Below, piece by piece: positions 24,678 through 33,547 of a DNA stretch of 64,000 nucleotides. The notes beneath the pieces are model-generated. The model had not been told where the DNA came from, ran no database searches, and saw only the letters and a list, made by a program, of their open reading frames with translations. The stretch is from an uncultured Kiloniellaceae bacterium (GTDB lineage Bacteria > Pseudomonadota > Alphaproteobacteria > Kiloniellales > Kiloniellaceae): NCBI GenBank assembly GCA_947493695.1, contig CANLSF010000008.1:173670-237669 (forward strand), written 5' to 3'. Both the position numbers and the translations under genes were made by a program. Each line of letters opens with the position of its first letter. Position 1 is the first letter of the stretch.

Positions 24678-24692
24678 TGTTATGACATTACA
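24678..24692. promoter_or_regulatory. Candidate Zur box between znuA and znuC
   Basis: TGTTAT-GAC-ATTACA is a near palindrome with one mismatch to the TGTTATNNNATAACA-like pattern recalled for alphaproteobacterial Zur sites. It lies in the divergent znuA/znuC region, and a zur gene ends the znuCB operon. Confidence 0.65.
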
Positions 24693-24835
24693 TGTGAATT
24701 GCGCAACGCTATAACCTATGCGATACAGGAGCGCAAGTCAGACTGCGTGAAACCCCTTCTGACGGAATGCGTTGGAGTGTGGTCGTTTTGCCGAACCGGC
24801 GCAAAGTGGTCGGTTTCAGGAGAATGAAGGACAGA

Positions 24836-25768
24836 ATGGCGCAAGCTGCGGCAACATCGAAAACGCTTGTGGAAGCGAAAGGGATCGGTTTGCGCCGGTC
24901 GGGCCGGTGGCTGGTCAGCGGCGTGGATCTCGCTGTAAAGGCGGGTGAAATCGTGACCCTGATCGGCCCCAATGGTTCAGGTAAGAGCACCACGGCGAAA
25001 ATCACAATCGGAATTCAGAAGCCTGACAGTGGCCAGGTGACGCGTGCCAAGGGCCTGCGCATAGGCTATGTGCCACAGAAACTCACCATCGACTGGACTC
25101 TCCCGCTGACCGTGACCCGCCTGATGACGCTGACGGGCCGCTACAGCACGTCCGAAGTGACACAGGCCCTCGAAGAGGTCGGTATCGCCCATCTGGCGCA
25201 GGCCGAGGTCCAGCATCTCTCGGGTGGAGAATTTCAGCGCGCGCTGCTGGCCCGGGCTATGATCGGCAAGCCCGATTTGCTGGTGCTCGACGAACCGGTG
25301 CAAAGCGTCGATTTCGCGGGCGAGGTCGCACTCTATAATCTTATCCGGGAAATCCGGGACCGCACCAACTGCGGTATCCTGCTGATTTCCCACGATCTTC
25401 ATGTCGTGATGGCGGAAACCGACACGGTGGTCTGCCTGAACGGTCATGTCTGCTGCCGGGGTACACCTGAGTCCGTGGTGGCGAGTCCCGAGTATCTGCA
25501 GCTTTTCGGTAGCCGGGCCGCCGAGACCCTCGCGGTCTATCGCCATCATCACGATCACACCCATCTGCCGGATGGGCGGGTCCAACGCGCGGACGGGGTG
25601 ATTCTGGGCGACGGGCATGCACACGGGGATCACGCCCACTGCGATCACAGCCACCAGATTTTGTGTGAGCCTAATACGCTTCCTGAGGCTGAGGCGGGTG
25701 CGAAGTCGTTGCCTGAATCGGTCGCAGAGGATCAGACCCGAGAGTCGGAGGCCGCCAATGCTCGATGA
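24836..25768 (+). CDS. znuC: Zinc ABC transporter ATP-binding protein
   Basis: A 310-residue ABC ATPase with Walker A GPNGSGKST, signature LSGGEFQRALLARA, Walker B LLVLDEPVQSVD and the H-loop SHDLHVVM. PVQSVDFAGEVALYN is typical of ZnuC. The C-terminal 70 residues are His-rich (YRHHHDHTH, HAHGDHAHCDHSH), which is common in ZnuC and may sense zinc. ATG at 24836 is used because AAGGA precedes it at good spacing; ATG at 24824 is an alternative. It overlaps znuB by 11 bases. Confidence 0.93.
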   Translation: MAQAAATSKTLVEAKGIGLRRSGRWLVSGVDLAVKAGEIVTLIGPNGSGKSTTAKITIGIQKPDSGQVTRAKGLRIGYVPQKLTIDWTLPLTVTRLMTLTGRYSTSEVTQALEEVGIAHLAQAEVQHLSGGEFQRALLARAMIGKPDLLVLDEPVQSVDFAGEVALYNLIREIRDRTNCGILLISHDLHVVMAETDTVVCLNGHVCCRGTPESVVASPEYLQLFGSRAAETLAVYRHHHDHTHLPDGRVQRADGVILGDGHAHGDHAHCDHSHQILCEPNTLPEAEAGAKSLPESVAEDQTRESEAANAR

Positions 25769-26582
25769 TTTCTTCGTCCGCGCATTGGTTGCCGGTGTCG
25801 GGCTCGCGGTGGTCACCGGGCCCCTCGGTTGTTTCATCGTCTGGCGACGCATGGCTTATTTCGGAGACACCATGTCTCACTCGGCGCTGCTCGGCGTCGC
25901 ACTGGCGTTTCTTTTCGACATCAATCTGATCCTCGGTGTTTTCCTCGTCGCGGCGATGGTTTCCGTCGCTTTGCTCCTGTTGCAGCGGCGCGGGGCACTC
26001 TCGACCGATGCGCTTCTGGGTATCCTCTCCCACTCGACCCTGGCTCTGGGGCTGGTCATGGTCGCCTTTATGACCTGGGTGCGGATTGATCTCATGGGGT
26101 TCCTCTTCGGCGATATTCTGGCCGTATCGCGGCCGGATATTCTGGTGATCTACGCCGGTGGCGCGCTGATCCTGGGGCTGCTGATCTGGATGTGGCGGCC
26201 GCTGCTGGCCGCGACCGTTAGTTCGGAACTGGCTGAGGCCGAAGGCATGCGTCCCGAAGTTTCACGGGTGGCCTTGATGCTGCTGATGGCCTGCGTCATT
26301 GCCATTGCCATGAAGATCGTGGGTATTCTGCTGATCACGGCGTTGCTGATCATTCCGGCGGCGACCGCGCGGCGCTTCGCCGCGACGCCTGAGCAAATGG
26401 CCGTGACCGCCTCGGTCCTGGGCGCTGCCGCTGTCGTGGGCGGTCTCTTTGGCTCTCTGCGTTTCGATACGCCTTCAGGACCTTCAATTGTGGTCGCGGC
26501 ACTGGCTTTCTTCCTCTTGAGCCTTTTATATGGCGGCAGGCTCAAAGCCCGCCTGACTGCATCTAACGGGAGTTCCACATGA
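25758..26582 (+). CDS. znuB: Zinc ABC transporter permease
   Basis: A 274-residue ABC-3 family permease with about eight membrane segments. The start MLDDFFVRALVAG and the segments GCFIVWRRMAYFGDTMSHSA and FLFGDILAVS are typical for ZnuB. KIVGILLITALLIIPAATA near the C-terminus is the family coupling region. The start overlaps the end of znuC, and its stop overlaps zur in an ATGA. Confidence 0.93.
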   Translation: MLDDFFVRALVAGVGLAVVTGPLGCFIVWRRMAYFGDTMSHSALLGVALAFLFDINLILGVFLVAAMVSVALLLLQRRGALSTDALLGILSHSTLALGLVMVAFMTWVRIDLMGFLFGDILAVSRPDILVIYAGGALILGLLIWMWRPLLAATVSSELAEAEGMRPEVSRVALMLLMACVIAIAMKIVGILLITALLIIPAATARRFAATPEQMAVTASVLGAAAVVGGLFGSLRFDTPSGPSIVVAALAFFLLSLLYGGRLKARLTASNGSST

Positions 26583-26980
26583 CAGCGTCTCTTCCCGATC
26601 TGACCAAGAACCAGTCGCTCGTGTTTGAAACCCTGTCGCAGGCAGGTGCGCCCTTAAGTGCCTATACGATCCTCGACCAGCTGCGAGAGCACGGATTTCG
26701 CGCGCCGTTGCAGGTCTACCGGGCCCTGGACAAGCTTCTGGAGCGCGGATTGATCCACCGGCTGGAGAGTCTGAACGCCTTCGTCGCCTGCCAGCACAAC
26801 CATAGCCACAATCACCTGGGCACAACCGTCTTTGTGATCTGCGGGACCTGTGGCGACGTCAATGAGCTGAACGATCAGGTGGTCAGCGATCAGCTCATGC
26901 GCCGGGCCGTCGAAGAGAACTTCAGGGTCGAGAGCGCCATGGTCGAGTTGCGCGGCTGCTGCTCCGGCTGCCAGGACTAA
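26579..26980 (+). CDS. zur: Fur family zinc uptake regulator
   Basis: A 133-residue Fur-family repressor. The winged helix covers LTKNQSLVFETL to VYRALDKLLERGLIHRLES. The metal and dimer sites include ACQHNHSHNH (about 69-78) and two CxxC pairs: ICGTCG (about 87-92) and the final CCSGC. This layout is that of Zur rather than Fur. It is the last gene of znuC-znuB-zur and should repress both znu promoters when zinc is plentiful, through the site at 24678-24692 (inference). Confidence 0.92.
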   Translation: MTASLPDLTKNQSLVFETLSQAGAPLSAYTILDQLREHGFRAPLQVYRALDKLLERGLIHRLESLNAFVACQHNHSHNHLGTTVFVICGTCGDVNELNDQVVSDQLMRRAVEENFRVESAMVELRGCCSGCQD

Positions 26981-26998
26981 TTCCGCGGCACACCGGAC

Positions 26999-28033
26999 CT
27001 ACTTCAGCAGATCGAAGGCGTCGCCCCAGCAGTCTGCGACTTTGTAGCCTTCAGGGTAGGGATCGCTCGGATCGAGACCGATCTGGTGAAAGCCGTGGAT
27101 CCAGCCACGTCCCGTAATGCGGGGCAGGATTGCGGGCCGTCCTGCGAGAGTGGTCGTCCCGGCAAACTCAACATCAAAACGACTGTCGATAATGGAACGT
27201 GCGGTAAAGCGGTCGCCGACGTTCGCTTCGCCGCGGGCGGCCATGACCGAAAGCCGGGCTGAATTGCCGGTACCGCAGGGCGAGCGGTCGATCCGGCCCG
27301 GTGGCATGATGGTCGCACCTTTCAGTTCGCCCGCTTCGTTATGGGACACGAACATGACGTAGGAGATCCCTTCCAGGCCTGGAATTTCCGGGTGGGTGAT
27401 CTCAAGCTGCCGGTTGATCGCCCGGTGAATCCGGCTGCCGAGATCAACCAGATGGCGCGCTGTGTCCGGACCGATCCGCGTGCCAAGCGCGGCCGGATCG
27501 ACCAGCGCATAGAAGATACCCCCGAAGGCGATATCGACGGAGATCTCTCCGATCCCCTCCACCTCGACCTTCGCGTCCAGTTGATCGGCAAAGCAGGGCG
27601 TCATGGCGAGGGACACGCTCTCGCATTTCCCCTCCCAGCATTTGGCTGTGGCGGTCACCAGTCCGGCGGCGGTGTCCAGGGTGACGATGGTCTCGGGCTC
27701 GCGCATCTCCAGAATCCCGGTCTCCAGTAGGACCGTAACCACGCAGATCGCGTTGGAGCCGGACATGGCATGGGCCTTGTCTCCCTGCAGGCAGATGAAA
27801 CCGGCGTCGGCGTCGGGATGGCATGGTGGAAACAGCAGGTTGGTGCTCATCTGCGCCGTGCCGCGCGGCTCGAAAACCAGGAACTTGCGCAGGGAATCGT
27901 CGACTTCGTTCAGATGGCGCAGCTTCTCCAGCATGCTCGCGCCGGGAACATCCAGCAAGCCGCCCGTCACCACCCGCCCGATCTCACCCTCGGCATGGGC
28001 TTCGACAAGGTTTACCGTTTTCTTCCAGCGCAT
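26999..28033 (-). CDS. Proline racemase family enzyme (hydroxyproline epimerase/dehydratase type, Ser-Cys)
   Basis: A 344-residue proline-racemase-fold protein. The two catalytic positions are S91 in HAMSGSNA and C253 in DRSPCGTGNSAR. Classical proline racemase and 4-hydroxyproline 2-epimerase have Cys at both; human-type trans-3-hydroxyproline dehydratase has Cys-Thr; Ser-Cys members have been linked to 4-hydroxyproline epimerisation and trans-3-hydroxyproline dehydration (family knowledge, from memory). The ATG at 28033 faces an SDR gene on the other strand across 111 bases. No other hydroxyproline pathway genes are adjacent. Confidence 0.85.
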   Translation of the reverse strand: MRWKKTVNLVEAHAEGEIGRVVTGGLLDVPGASMLEKLRHLNEVDDSLRKFLVFEPRGTAQMSTNLLFPPCHPDADAGFICLQGDKAHAMSGSNAICVVTVLLETGILEMREPETIVTLDTAAGLVTATAKCWEGKCESVSLAMTPCFADQLDAKVEVEGIGEISVDIAFGGIFYALVDPAALGTRIGPDTARHLVDLGSRIHRAINRQLEITHPEIPGLEGISYVMFVSHNEAGELKGATIMPPGRIDRSPCGTGNSARLSVMAARGEANVGDRFTARSIIDSRFDVEFAGTTTLAGRPAILPRITGRGWIHGFHQIGLDPSDPYPEGYKVADCWGDAFDLLK

Positions 28034-28144
28034 AGGGCCGTTCCATTCCCCGAGTTTGTCCTGTGGTCAAGACCATCGCATTTCGCGAGATCCCACCCTA
28101 AACTTCAGCCTTATCATGAAAGCAGCATGGGGTGGAGGTATTGA

Positions 28145-28885
28145 ATGGGACGTCTGACAGGTAAGGCGGTGGTCATGACGGCGGCGGGGATGGGAATTGG
28201 CCGCGCCTGTGCGATTGCCATGGCGGAGGAGGGAGCTGTGGTCTACGCGACGGACATTGATCAGCCCTCACTCGATAGTCTGGCTTCTCACAACACCAAC
28301 CTGAAATGCTTGCGGCTCGACGTGACCGATGCCTCTGCGATCAAGGCTTTACCGGCGAAGATCCCGGGCCCGGATGTGCTCTTCAATTGCGCGGGCTATG
28401 TGCACGACGGCACGCTGCTGGATGCCGACGACGCGGCCTGGGAGCGCTCTTTTCAGATCAACGTGCGCTCACACGCCCGCATGATCGAGGCCTTCCTGCC
28501 CGGGATGATCGAGAGGGGCGGCGGCTCAATCATCAATATGGCAACCGTAGCCTCCAGCCTGACCGGCGTTGCCAGCCGCTGCGTCTACAGCGCCACCAAG
28601 GGCGCGGTGCTGGGGCTGACCAAGTCGATTGCCAAGGATTATGTGACCGACAGGATCCGCTGTAATGCGGTCTGTCCGGGCACGGTTCTCACGCCCTCGC
28701 TCAAGGCGCGCATGGCGGCAAGTGGCGACTACGACAAAGCCTATGAGGCGATGCTGGACCGCCAACCAACCCGGGAAATGACCCATCCGGAAGACATCGC
28801 GCCTATCGTGGTTTATCTGGCCTCCGATGAATCGAAAGTTGCGACCGGCCAGTTCTTCGTGGTCGACGGCGGCTGGACGATCTAA
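28145..28885 (+). CDS. Short-chain dehydrogenase/reductase
   Basis: A 246-residue classical SDR: AAGMGIGRACA (about 14-24), NCAG, the catalytic S-Y-K in VASSLTGVASRCVYSATKGA, and a C-terminal ATGQFFVVDGGWTI. Asp in YATDID suggests NAD(H). It resembles the BDH2/2-keto-3-deoxy-L-fuconate dehydrogenase branch (inference by wording). A GGAGG site precedes the ATG. It converges on iolJ with a 4-base overlap of stop codons and is divergent from the proline-racemase-family gene. Confidence 0.82.
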   Translation: MGRLTGKAVVMTAAGMGIGRACAIAMAEEGAVVYATDIDQPSLDSLASHNTNLKCLRLDVTDASAIKALPAKIPGPDVLFNCAGYVHDGTLLDADDAAWERSFQINVRSHARMIEAFLPGMIERGGGSIINMATVASSLTGVASRCVYSATKGAVLGLTKSIAKDYVTDRIRCNAVCPGTVLTPSLKARMAASGDYDKAYEAMLDRQPTREMTHPEDIAPIVVYLASDESKVATGQFFVVDGGWTI

Positions 28886-29721
28886 GCCGCGCTGGTAGGA
28901 CCGATATTGCGGATGACGTCGATAGTGGTGTTGCGCACGGCGGGGATCGTTGGTTTGAGAATCTCAAGACGGTCGAAGATTTCGCCGTGTTCCCGGAGGT
29001 TATCTTTCAGGGCCTGACCGAAGGCCATGCGCAGTTCGGTGCCGATGTTGAACTTCGAGACTCTCGTCTCTCTCGCGAGTTTCCTGCGGATCTCGAAGGG
29101 AATGCCACTGCCGCCGTGCAGGACGAGGGGAATGCTCGTCACCGCCTCAACAGCTGCCAGAGCCTCGAAGTCGATTCCGGCGGTTTTCTCTGTCTGCAGA
29201 TGAACATTGCCGACCGAGATCGCCATGGCATCTGCGCCGCTCTCCCTCTCGAAGCGCGCGGCCTCGGTCGGGTCGGTCGTTGCCGATGCGGCGCCCTCGG
29301 CGTAGCCGACGAAACCCACCTCGCCCTCCACCGAGACACCGGCGGCGTGGGCCTTTTCAACAATCCGGGCGGTGATATCGATGTTTTCCGAGATCGGCAG
29401 TTTCGAGCCATCGAACATGACCGATGTGAAGCCGTGCTCGATACCCTCCAGGCAGTCTTCCGGCGCATAGCCGTGATCGATGTGACAGACCACCGGAACG
29501 CTGGCTGCATCCGCCAGATGCCGGAGCATTTTCCCCAGAACCGGAACCGGCGTGTGCTTCCGACAACCGGGACCGGCCTGCAGGATGATTGGAATCCCGG
29601 CTTCTTCCGCCGCTTCCACATAGGCGCAGGCGTCCTCCCACCCCAGCACGACGAGCCCGGCGACCGCATAGCCGCCGGACATCGCACCCTGGAGAACACT
29701 GCTGAGAGACGCAGCCGTCAT
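28882..29721 (-). CDS. iolJ: Class II aldolase, 5-dehydro-2-deoxyphosphogluconate aldolase-like
   Basis: A 279-residue class II aldolase of the FbaA/GatY/IolJ family. Zinc ligands are in PVVCHIDHG (the two His near residues 78-81), a later SVGNVHLQTEKT His, and VLHGGSGIP (about 200-208). The acidic loop SVEGEVGFVG is also typical. Located in the iol operon, it probably splits 2-deoxy-5-keto-6-phosphogluconate into dihydroxyacetone phosphate and malonate semialdehyde. Its start overlaps the iolB stop by 4 bases. Confidence 0.85.
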   Translation of the reverse strand: MTAASLSSVLQGAMSGGYAVAGLVVLGWEDACAYVEAAEEAGIPIILQAGPGCRKHTPVPVLGKMLRHLADAASVPVVCHIDHGYAPEDCLEGIEHGFTSVMFDGSKLPISENIDITARIVEKAHAAGVSVEGEVGFVGYAEGAASATTDPTEAARFERESGADAMAISVGNVHLQTEKTAGIDFEALAAVEAVTSIPLVLHGGSGIPFEIRRKLARETRVSKFNIGTELRMAFGQALKDNLREHGEIFDRLEILKPTIPAVRNTTIDVIRNIGPTSAA

Positions 29722-30560
29722 TTGAATTTGGCGATCATGTCCTTGATGCCGGGAATGGTCTCGACCTGATAGGCGTGGGTCGGGTGGAAGTACTGCTTCA
29801 GGGAGCGCTGGCTGAGTCCCCCCAGGATAGTGAAGTAGTACATCTCGTAACCCGGCGCGACCACACAGGGGTGGTAACCCTTGTCGATGACGAAGGTCGA
29901 GCCGTCGACGATATGAAAGGCCTCACCGACCTTGTTCTCTTCTCCCTGCAGAAGCTGCATGCCAAAACCATGTCCGGGTTTGAAACGGAAGTTATAGACC
30001 TCGTCATGGCGGGATTCCTCGGGCAGCAGGTCGGAATCATGCTTGTGCGAAGGGAAGCCGGACCAGCCGCCCTGACCCACGGTGTAGAGCTCTGAGACCA
30101 GCAGACGCCCGACCTTGTCGTGGTACTTGGTGCCGAAGATATGCTTGATCTTGCGATGGGTCTTTGTGTCGTCGGAGCCGTATTGCACCTTGTCGATATC
30201 CGCGGCGCGGACGGCGAATGGCTCCAGCACCTCGTCGTACTTGGCGCCGGCCACAAAGACTTCGGCTTCGTCGGAGGCGCAGACAAAGGAGGCCTTGGCG
30301 GCGGTCGGAACATAGACGCCCTCGGGTTCGCCGTCCCAGACATCGGTGCGGCGCTGGCCGATCCCCGCATAGGATTCGCCCTCGACCTCGATATCGAGGG
30401 TTCCGGTGGCAGGCACGACGCAGGTTTCATAGCCGGGCGTCTGATACTCGAAGGCCTGACCCTTCTTCAGTTTGACGATGTTGAAGTAGGTGAGGGGAAC
30501 GCGCGAATCTTCGAGATCGATGATCGGCTTGTTATGATTGTCAAACGGGGCAATGTGCAT
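29718..30560 (-). CDS. iolB: 5-deoxy-glucuronate isomerase
   Basis: A 280-residue two-cupin IolB. Recognisable elements are the start HIAPFDNHNKPII, FNIVKLKKGQAFEYQTPGYE, a central VGRLLVSELYTVGQGGWSGFPSHKHD with metal-binding His (FPSHKHD), and HPCVVAPGYEMYYFTILGG near the C-terminus. It isomerises 5-deoxy-glucuronate to 2-deoxy-5-keto-gluconate. Its 5' end overlaps iolC by 20 bases and its 3' end overlaps iolJ by 4. Confidence 0.93.
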   Translation of the reverse strand: MHIAPFDNHNKPIIDLEDSRVPLTYFNIVKLKKGQAFEYQTPGYETCVVPATGTLDIEVEGESYAGIGQRRTDVWDGEPEGVYVPTAAKASFVCASDEAEVFVAGAKYDEVLEPFAVRAADIDKVQYGSDDTKTHRKIKHIFGTKYHDKVGRLLVSELYTVGQGGWSGFPSHKHDSDLLPEESRHDEVYNFRFKPGHGFGMQLLQGEENKVGEAFHIVDGSTFVIDKGYHPCVVAPGYEMYYFTILGGLSQRSLKQYFHPTHAYQVETIPGIKDMIAKFK

Positions 30561-31566
30561 GGTGCTCTCCGGGGGTAGTGGTTTCTTGTGAGGATAGGAT
30601 GCGATGGGACGACTTAAAGTCGGCCAGTTCTTTAGGGTTGGGCATGGCGGTCGAGCAGGAGACCCGGGTCACGACAATCGCTGCGGATGCGGAGCCCTGT
30701 TCGACGGCGTCTTTGATTGGAAGACCTCCCGCCAGACCCGCCAGAAAGCCGCCCATGAAGGCGTCACCCGCACCGGTCGGCTTAAGGGCTTGTACAGGAT
30801 AAATGCCGGTTTCGAAGTTTTCTGACTCGATAAAGGTGACCGAACCGCGCTCACCCATTTTATAAACAACGAGCGACGGGAAGCCTGTCAGTAAGGCCTT
30901 GGCATGAGCGAAGCCGTCTTTTCCGGGACCGGCGGCAACATCGAACTCGACATCGTTGCCGATTACCAGATCACAGCGTTCAATGGCGCGTGTGTAGACT
31001 TCGGCGGCTTCTTCCTGCGAGATCCAGGAGTAGGGCCGGTAATCCATATCGATAATGACAGGCGTTCCGGCAGCGCGGGCAAGTTCGATGGCACGGAAAA
31101 TCGCGGACCGCGAAGGCTCTGCGGCGAGCGCGGTCCCCGAGAGGATCACGCCACCGGCTGCGGCGTAGTCCAGGGGTTCAACGTCGCCGAGGCCCATATC
31201 AAAGTCCGCCGCGCCGTTGCGGTAGATCACCGACTGACAGTTCTCCAGGCGGGTTTCGACGACGGCAAGACTGTTGCGGGCTTCCCCGCCCACGCTGCGG
31301 CAGTATTTTGTGCCGACCCCAAACCTGGCGAGGCGCGCCGTTGCGAAGCGCCCGACCGCATCGTCAGACACGCAGGTAACCACTTCCGCCGAGCAGCCCA
31401 GTTTGGCGAGCGCGACCGCCGTATTGGCCGCCGATCCGCCCACATGGGCCGAGAAGCTGTCTGCTTCTTCCAGCACCGTGCCCGGTGGCTCGGCATAGAA
31501 ATCCATGCCGGCCCGGCCAATCACGATGAAGCTCTTGCGCTTCAGTTTTTCGATCACGCGATCCAT
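30541..31566 (-). CDS. iolC: 5-dehydro-2-deoxygluconokinase
   Basis: A 341-residue PfkB-family kinase. GGSAANTAVALAKLG (about 38-52) and KPTGAGDAFMGGFLAGLAGG are the two PfkB signatures. FIVIGRAGMDFYAEPPGT at the start and DMDYRPYSWIS in the middle are typical of IolC. ATG at 31566 is chosen because it gives the normal N-terminus and lies 5 bases after the iolD stop; an upstream frame extension overlaps iolD. It phosphorylates 2-deoxy-5-keto-gluconate at C6. Confidence 0.93.
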   Translation of the reverse strand: MDRVIEKLKRKSFIVIGRAGMDFYAEPPGTVLEEADSFSAHVGGSAANTAVALAKLGCSAEVVTCVSDDAVGRFATARLARFGVGTKYCRSVGGEARNSLAVVETRLENCQSVIYRNGAADFDMGLGDVEPLDYAAAGGVILSGTALAAEPSRSAIFRAIELARAAGTPVIIDMDYRPYSWISQEEAAEVYTRAIERCDLVIGNDVEFDVAAGPGKDGFAHAKALLTGFPSLVVYKMGERGSVTFIESENFETGIYPVQALKPTGAGDAFMGGFLAGLAGGLPIKDAVEQGSASAAIVVTRVSCSTAMPNPKELADFKSSHRILSSQETTTPGEHHAHCPV

Positions 31567-31571
31567 GACAC

Positions 31572-33443
31572 CTAGACGCCCTGACGCTGTTTGCGCCGAC
31601 TTTCCTCGGAGTCCTTGCGGGCGGCATCGATCTCGCTTCTGTCGGTTACCGCCGGAATACCGGTCTCCCACCAGGTGTGCCCTTCCTGTGTCCAGCCCTC
31701 GAAGGCATCGACCTTTAGAGAGATCACGTAGGTGCGGTCGGAGGCCTTGGCCCGTTCGAAGGCCTCTTTGAGGGCCGCAATGGACTCAACCGTTTCCGCG
31801 TTCGCGCCCATGGCCCTGGCGTGGGCTTCGAAATCGACCGCAAAGGGTTCCACCGCCAGATTGCAATCGGCGATCAGGTTGTTGAAGGAGACGTTGCCGG
31901 TATTGTTCTGCAGTTTGTTGATCACCGCGAAGCCGCCGTTATCGCAGACGACCACAATCATCTTCTTGCCGGAGAGTACGGAAGAGTAGATGTCCGAGTT
32001 GAGCATCAGGTAGGAGCCGTCACCGGTGAAGATGATGGTCTCGCGCTCAGGTTCGTCTTCCTGCTGCGCGATACGCGCGCCCCAGCCACCGGATATCTCA
32101 TAGCCCATGCAGGAGAAGCCGAATTCGACGTCAACGCTGCCGAGAGATTTCGTCCGCCAATTGGCAGTGACCTCTGCGGGCAGACCGCCCGCCGCCGCAA
32201 CCACACGGTCGCGCGGATCACAGAGTGCGTTTACCGCACCGACCACCTGCGCGTAGGACATGGGGCGATTGCCCGGACGAATGTTTTCGTCGATGTAGAG
32301 ATTCCAGGCCGTGCGCTCTTCAGCTGCAAAGTCCGTCCAAGTCGAGGGCGCTGCATGATCACCCAGCGCGCTGGACAGCAGGCCGAGCGAGAGTTTCGCG
32401 TCGCCAACGACCGGCTGAGAGAGATGCTTGCTGGCGTCATGCCGTCCGACATTGAGACCGATGATCCTGGCGTCCTGATCGAACGCGGTCCAGGAACCTG
32501 TCGTGAAGTCCTGCAGCCTGGTGCCGACCGCCAGAATGACGTCGGCCTTTTCCGCCAGATTGTTGGCGGAGTTCGATCCGGTCACGCCGACCGGTCCGCA
32601 GTTCAGTGGATGCTCGAACAGCAGATTGGCGCGCCCGGCGATGGTCTCGACGACCGGGATATTGTGTTTCTCGGCAAAGGTCGTCAGTTCCGTCGTGGCC
32701 TTGCTGTATTGCACACCGCCCCCGGCGATGATCAGCGGGCGTTCTGCGCCTGCCAGCATTGCGGCGGCTGCGGCGACTTCTTCCTGATCCGGCGTCTGAC
32801 GCCGGATGCGGTGAACCCGCTCCTCGAAGAAGGCGAGTGGATAATCGTAGGCCCAGCCCTGGGTATCTTGCGGCAGGCCCAGAAACGCGGGACCGCAATC
32901 GGCGGGATCCAAAAGGGTATTGATTGCCGCGGGCAGGGATTGAATGATCTGCGCCGGATGGGTGATCCGGTCCCAGTAGCGCGAGACGGATTTGAAGGCA
33001 TCATTGACCGAGAGACTCGGATCGCCGAAGTGTTCGACCTGTTGCAGCACCGGATCGGGCAGGCGGGTCTGGAAGGCGTCGCCCGCCAGCATCAGCAGCG
33101 GCAAGCGATTGGTGTGCGCGATTCCGGCGGCCGTCAGCATGTTGGTCGTGCCCGGTCCCGCCGAGGCAGTGGTGAACATGAAACGCTGGCGGAGTTTCTG
33201 CTTCGCGTAGGCGACGGCGGCCATGGCCATGGACTGCTCGTTCTGTCCGCGCCAGAGCGGCAGTTCCGTGCGATGGTTGTAAAGGGCTTCCCCGAGGCAG
33301 GTGACGTTGCCATGACCGAAGATTGCAAAACCACCGCCACAGAGTCGGGTTTTCTCGCCATCGATCATGATAAACTGATTGGCAAGATGCCGAATCAGTG
33401 CCTGGGCCATGGTGAGCCGGACGGTTTTTCCGCTGCCGGACAT
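31572..33443 (-). CDS. iolD: 3D-(3,5/4)-trihydroxycyclohexane-1,2-dione hydrolase
   Basis: A 623-residue thiamine diphosphate enzyme. The catalytic Glu is E69 in WRGQNEQSMAMAA and the ThDP/Mg motif starts at 474 (GDGSYLMLNSD). DNGGFAVINKLQ and SCMGYEISGGWGARIA are typical IolD segments. It opens the ring of the dione made by inosose dehydratase. It is the first gene of the minus-strand operon iolD-C-B-J, and its promoter region contains a LacI-type 22-bp palindrome shared with the divergent dehydrogenase gene. Confidence 0.95.
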   Translation of the reverse strand: MSGSGKTVRLTMAQALIRHLANQFIMIDGEKTRLCGGGFAIFGHGNVTCLGEALYNHRTELPLWRGQNEQSMAMAAVAYAKQKLRQRFMFTTASAGPGTTNMLTAAGIAHTNRLPLLMLAGDAFQTRLPDPVLQQVEHFGDPSLSVNDAFKSVSRYWDRITHPAQIIQSLPAAINTLLDPADCGPAFLGLPQDTQGWAYDYPLAFFEERVHRIRRQTPDQEEVAAAAAMLAGAERPLIIAGGGVQYSKATTELTTFAEKHNIPVVETIAGRANLLFEHPLNCGPVGVTGSNSANNLAEKADVILAVGTRLQDFTTGSWTAFDQDARIIGLNVGRHDASKHLSQPVVGDAKLSLGLLSSALGDHAAPSTWTDFAAEERTAWNLYIDENIRPGNRPMSYAQVVGAVNALCDPRDRVVAAAGGLPAEVTANWRTKSLGSVDVEFGFSCMGYEISGGWGARIAQQEDEPERETIIFTGDGSYLMLNSDIYSSVLSGKKMIVVVCDNGGFAVINKLQNNTGNVSFNNLIADCNLAVEPFAVDFEAHARAMGANAETVESIAALKEAFERAKASDRTYVISLKVDAFEGWTQEGHTWWETGIPAVTDRSEIDAARKDSEESRRKQRQGV

Positions 33444-33501
33444 TGAGTTCTCCCGAAGTCGAAATGATGCTTGACGCTCTACGCTAAAACGAGCTTAGTT
33501 G

Positions 33502-33523
33502 TTTTTGCAACCGGTTGCAAAAA
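33502..33523. promoter_or_regulatory. LacI-family operator 1, iolD/dehydrogenase divergent promoter
   Basis: A perfect 22-bp palindrome: TTTTTGCAACC followed by its exact mirror complement, centred on CCGG. TGCAACCGGTTGCA is a classic LacI/GalR-family core. The same 22 bases recur at 37883-37904 beside the lacI-type gene. Confidence 0.88.
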
Positions 33524-33547
33524 AGAATCTCTTCTTCGGGAACGTTC

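Noticed and set aside
31821..33446. Plus-strand open frame of 541 codons
   Set aside because: Shadow of iolD, which has clear thiamine-diphosphate motifs.
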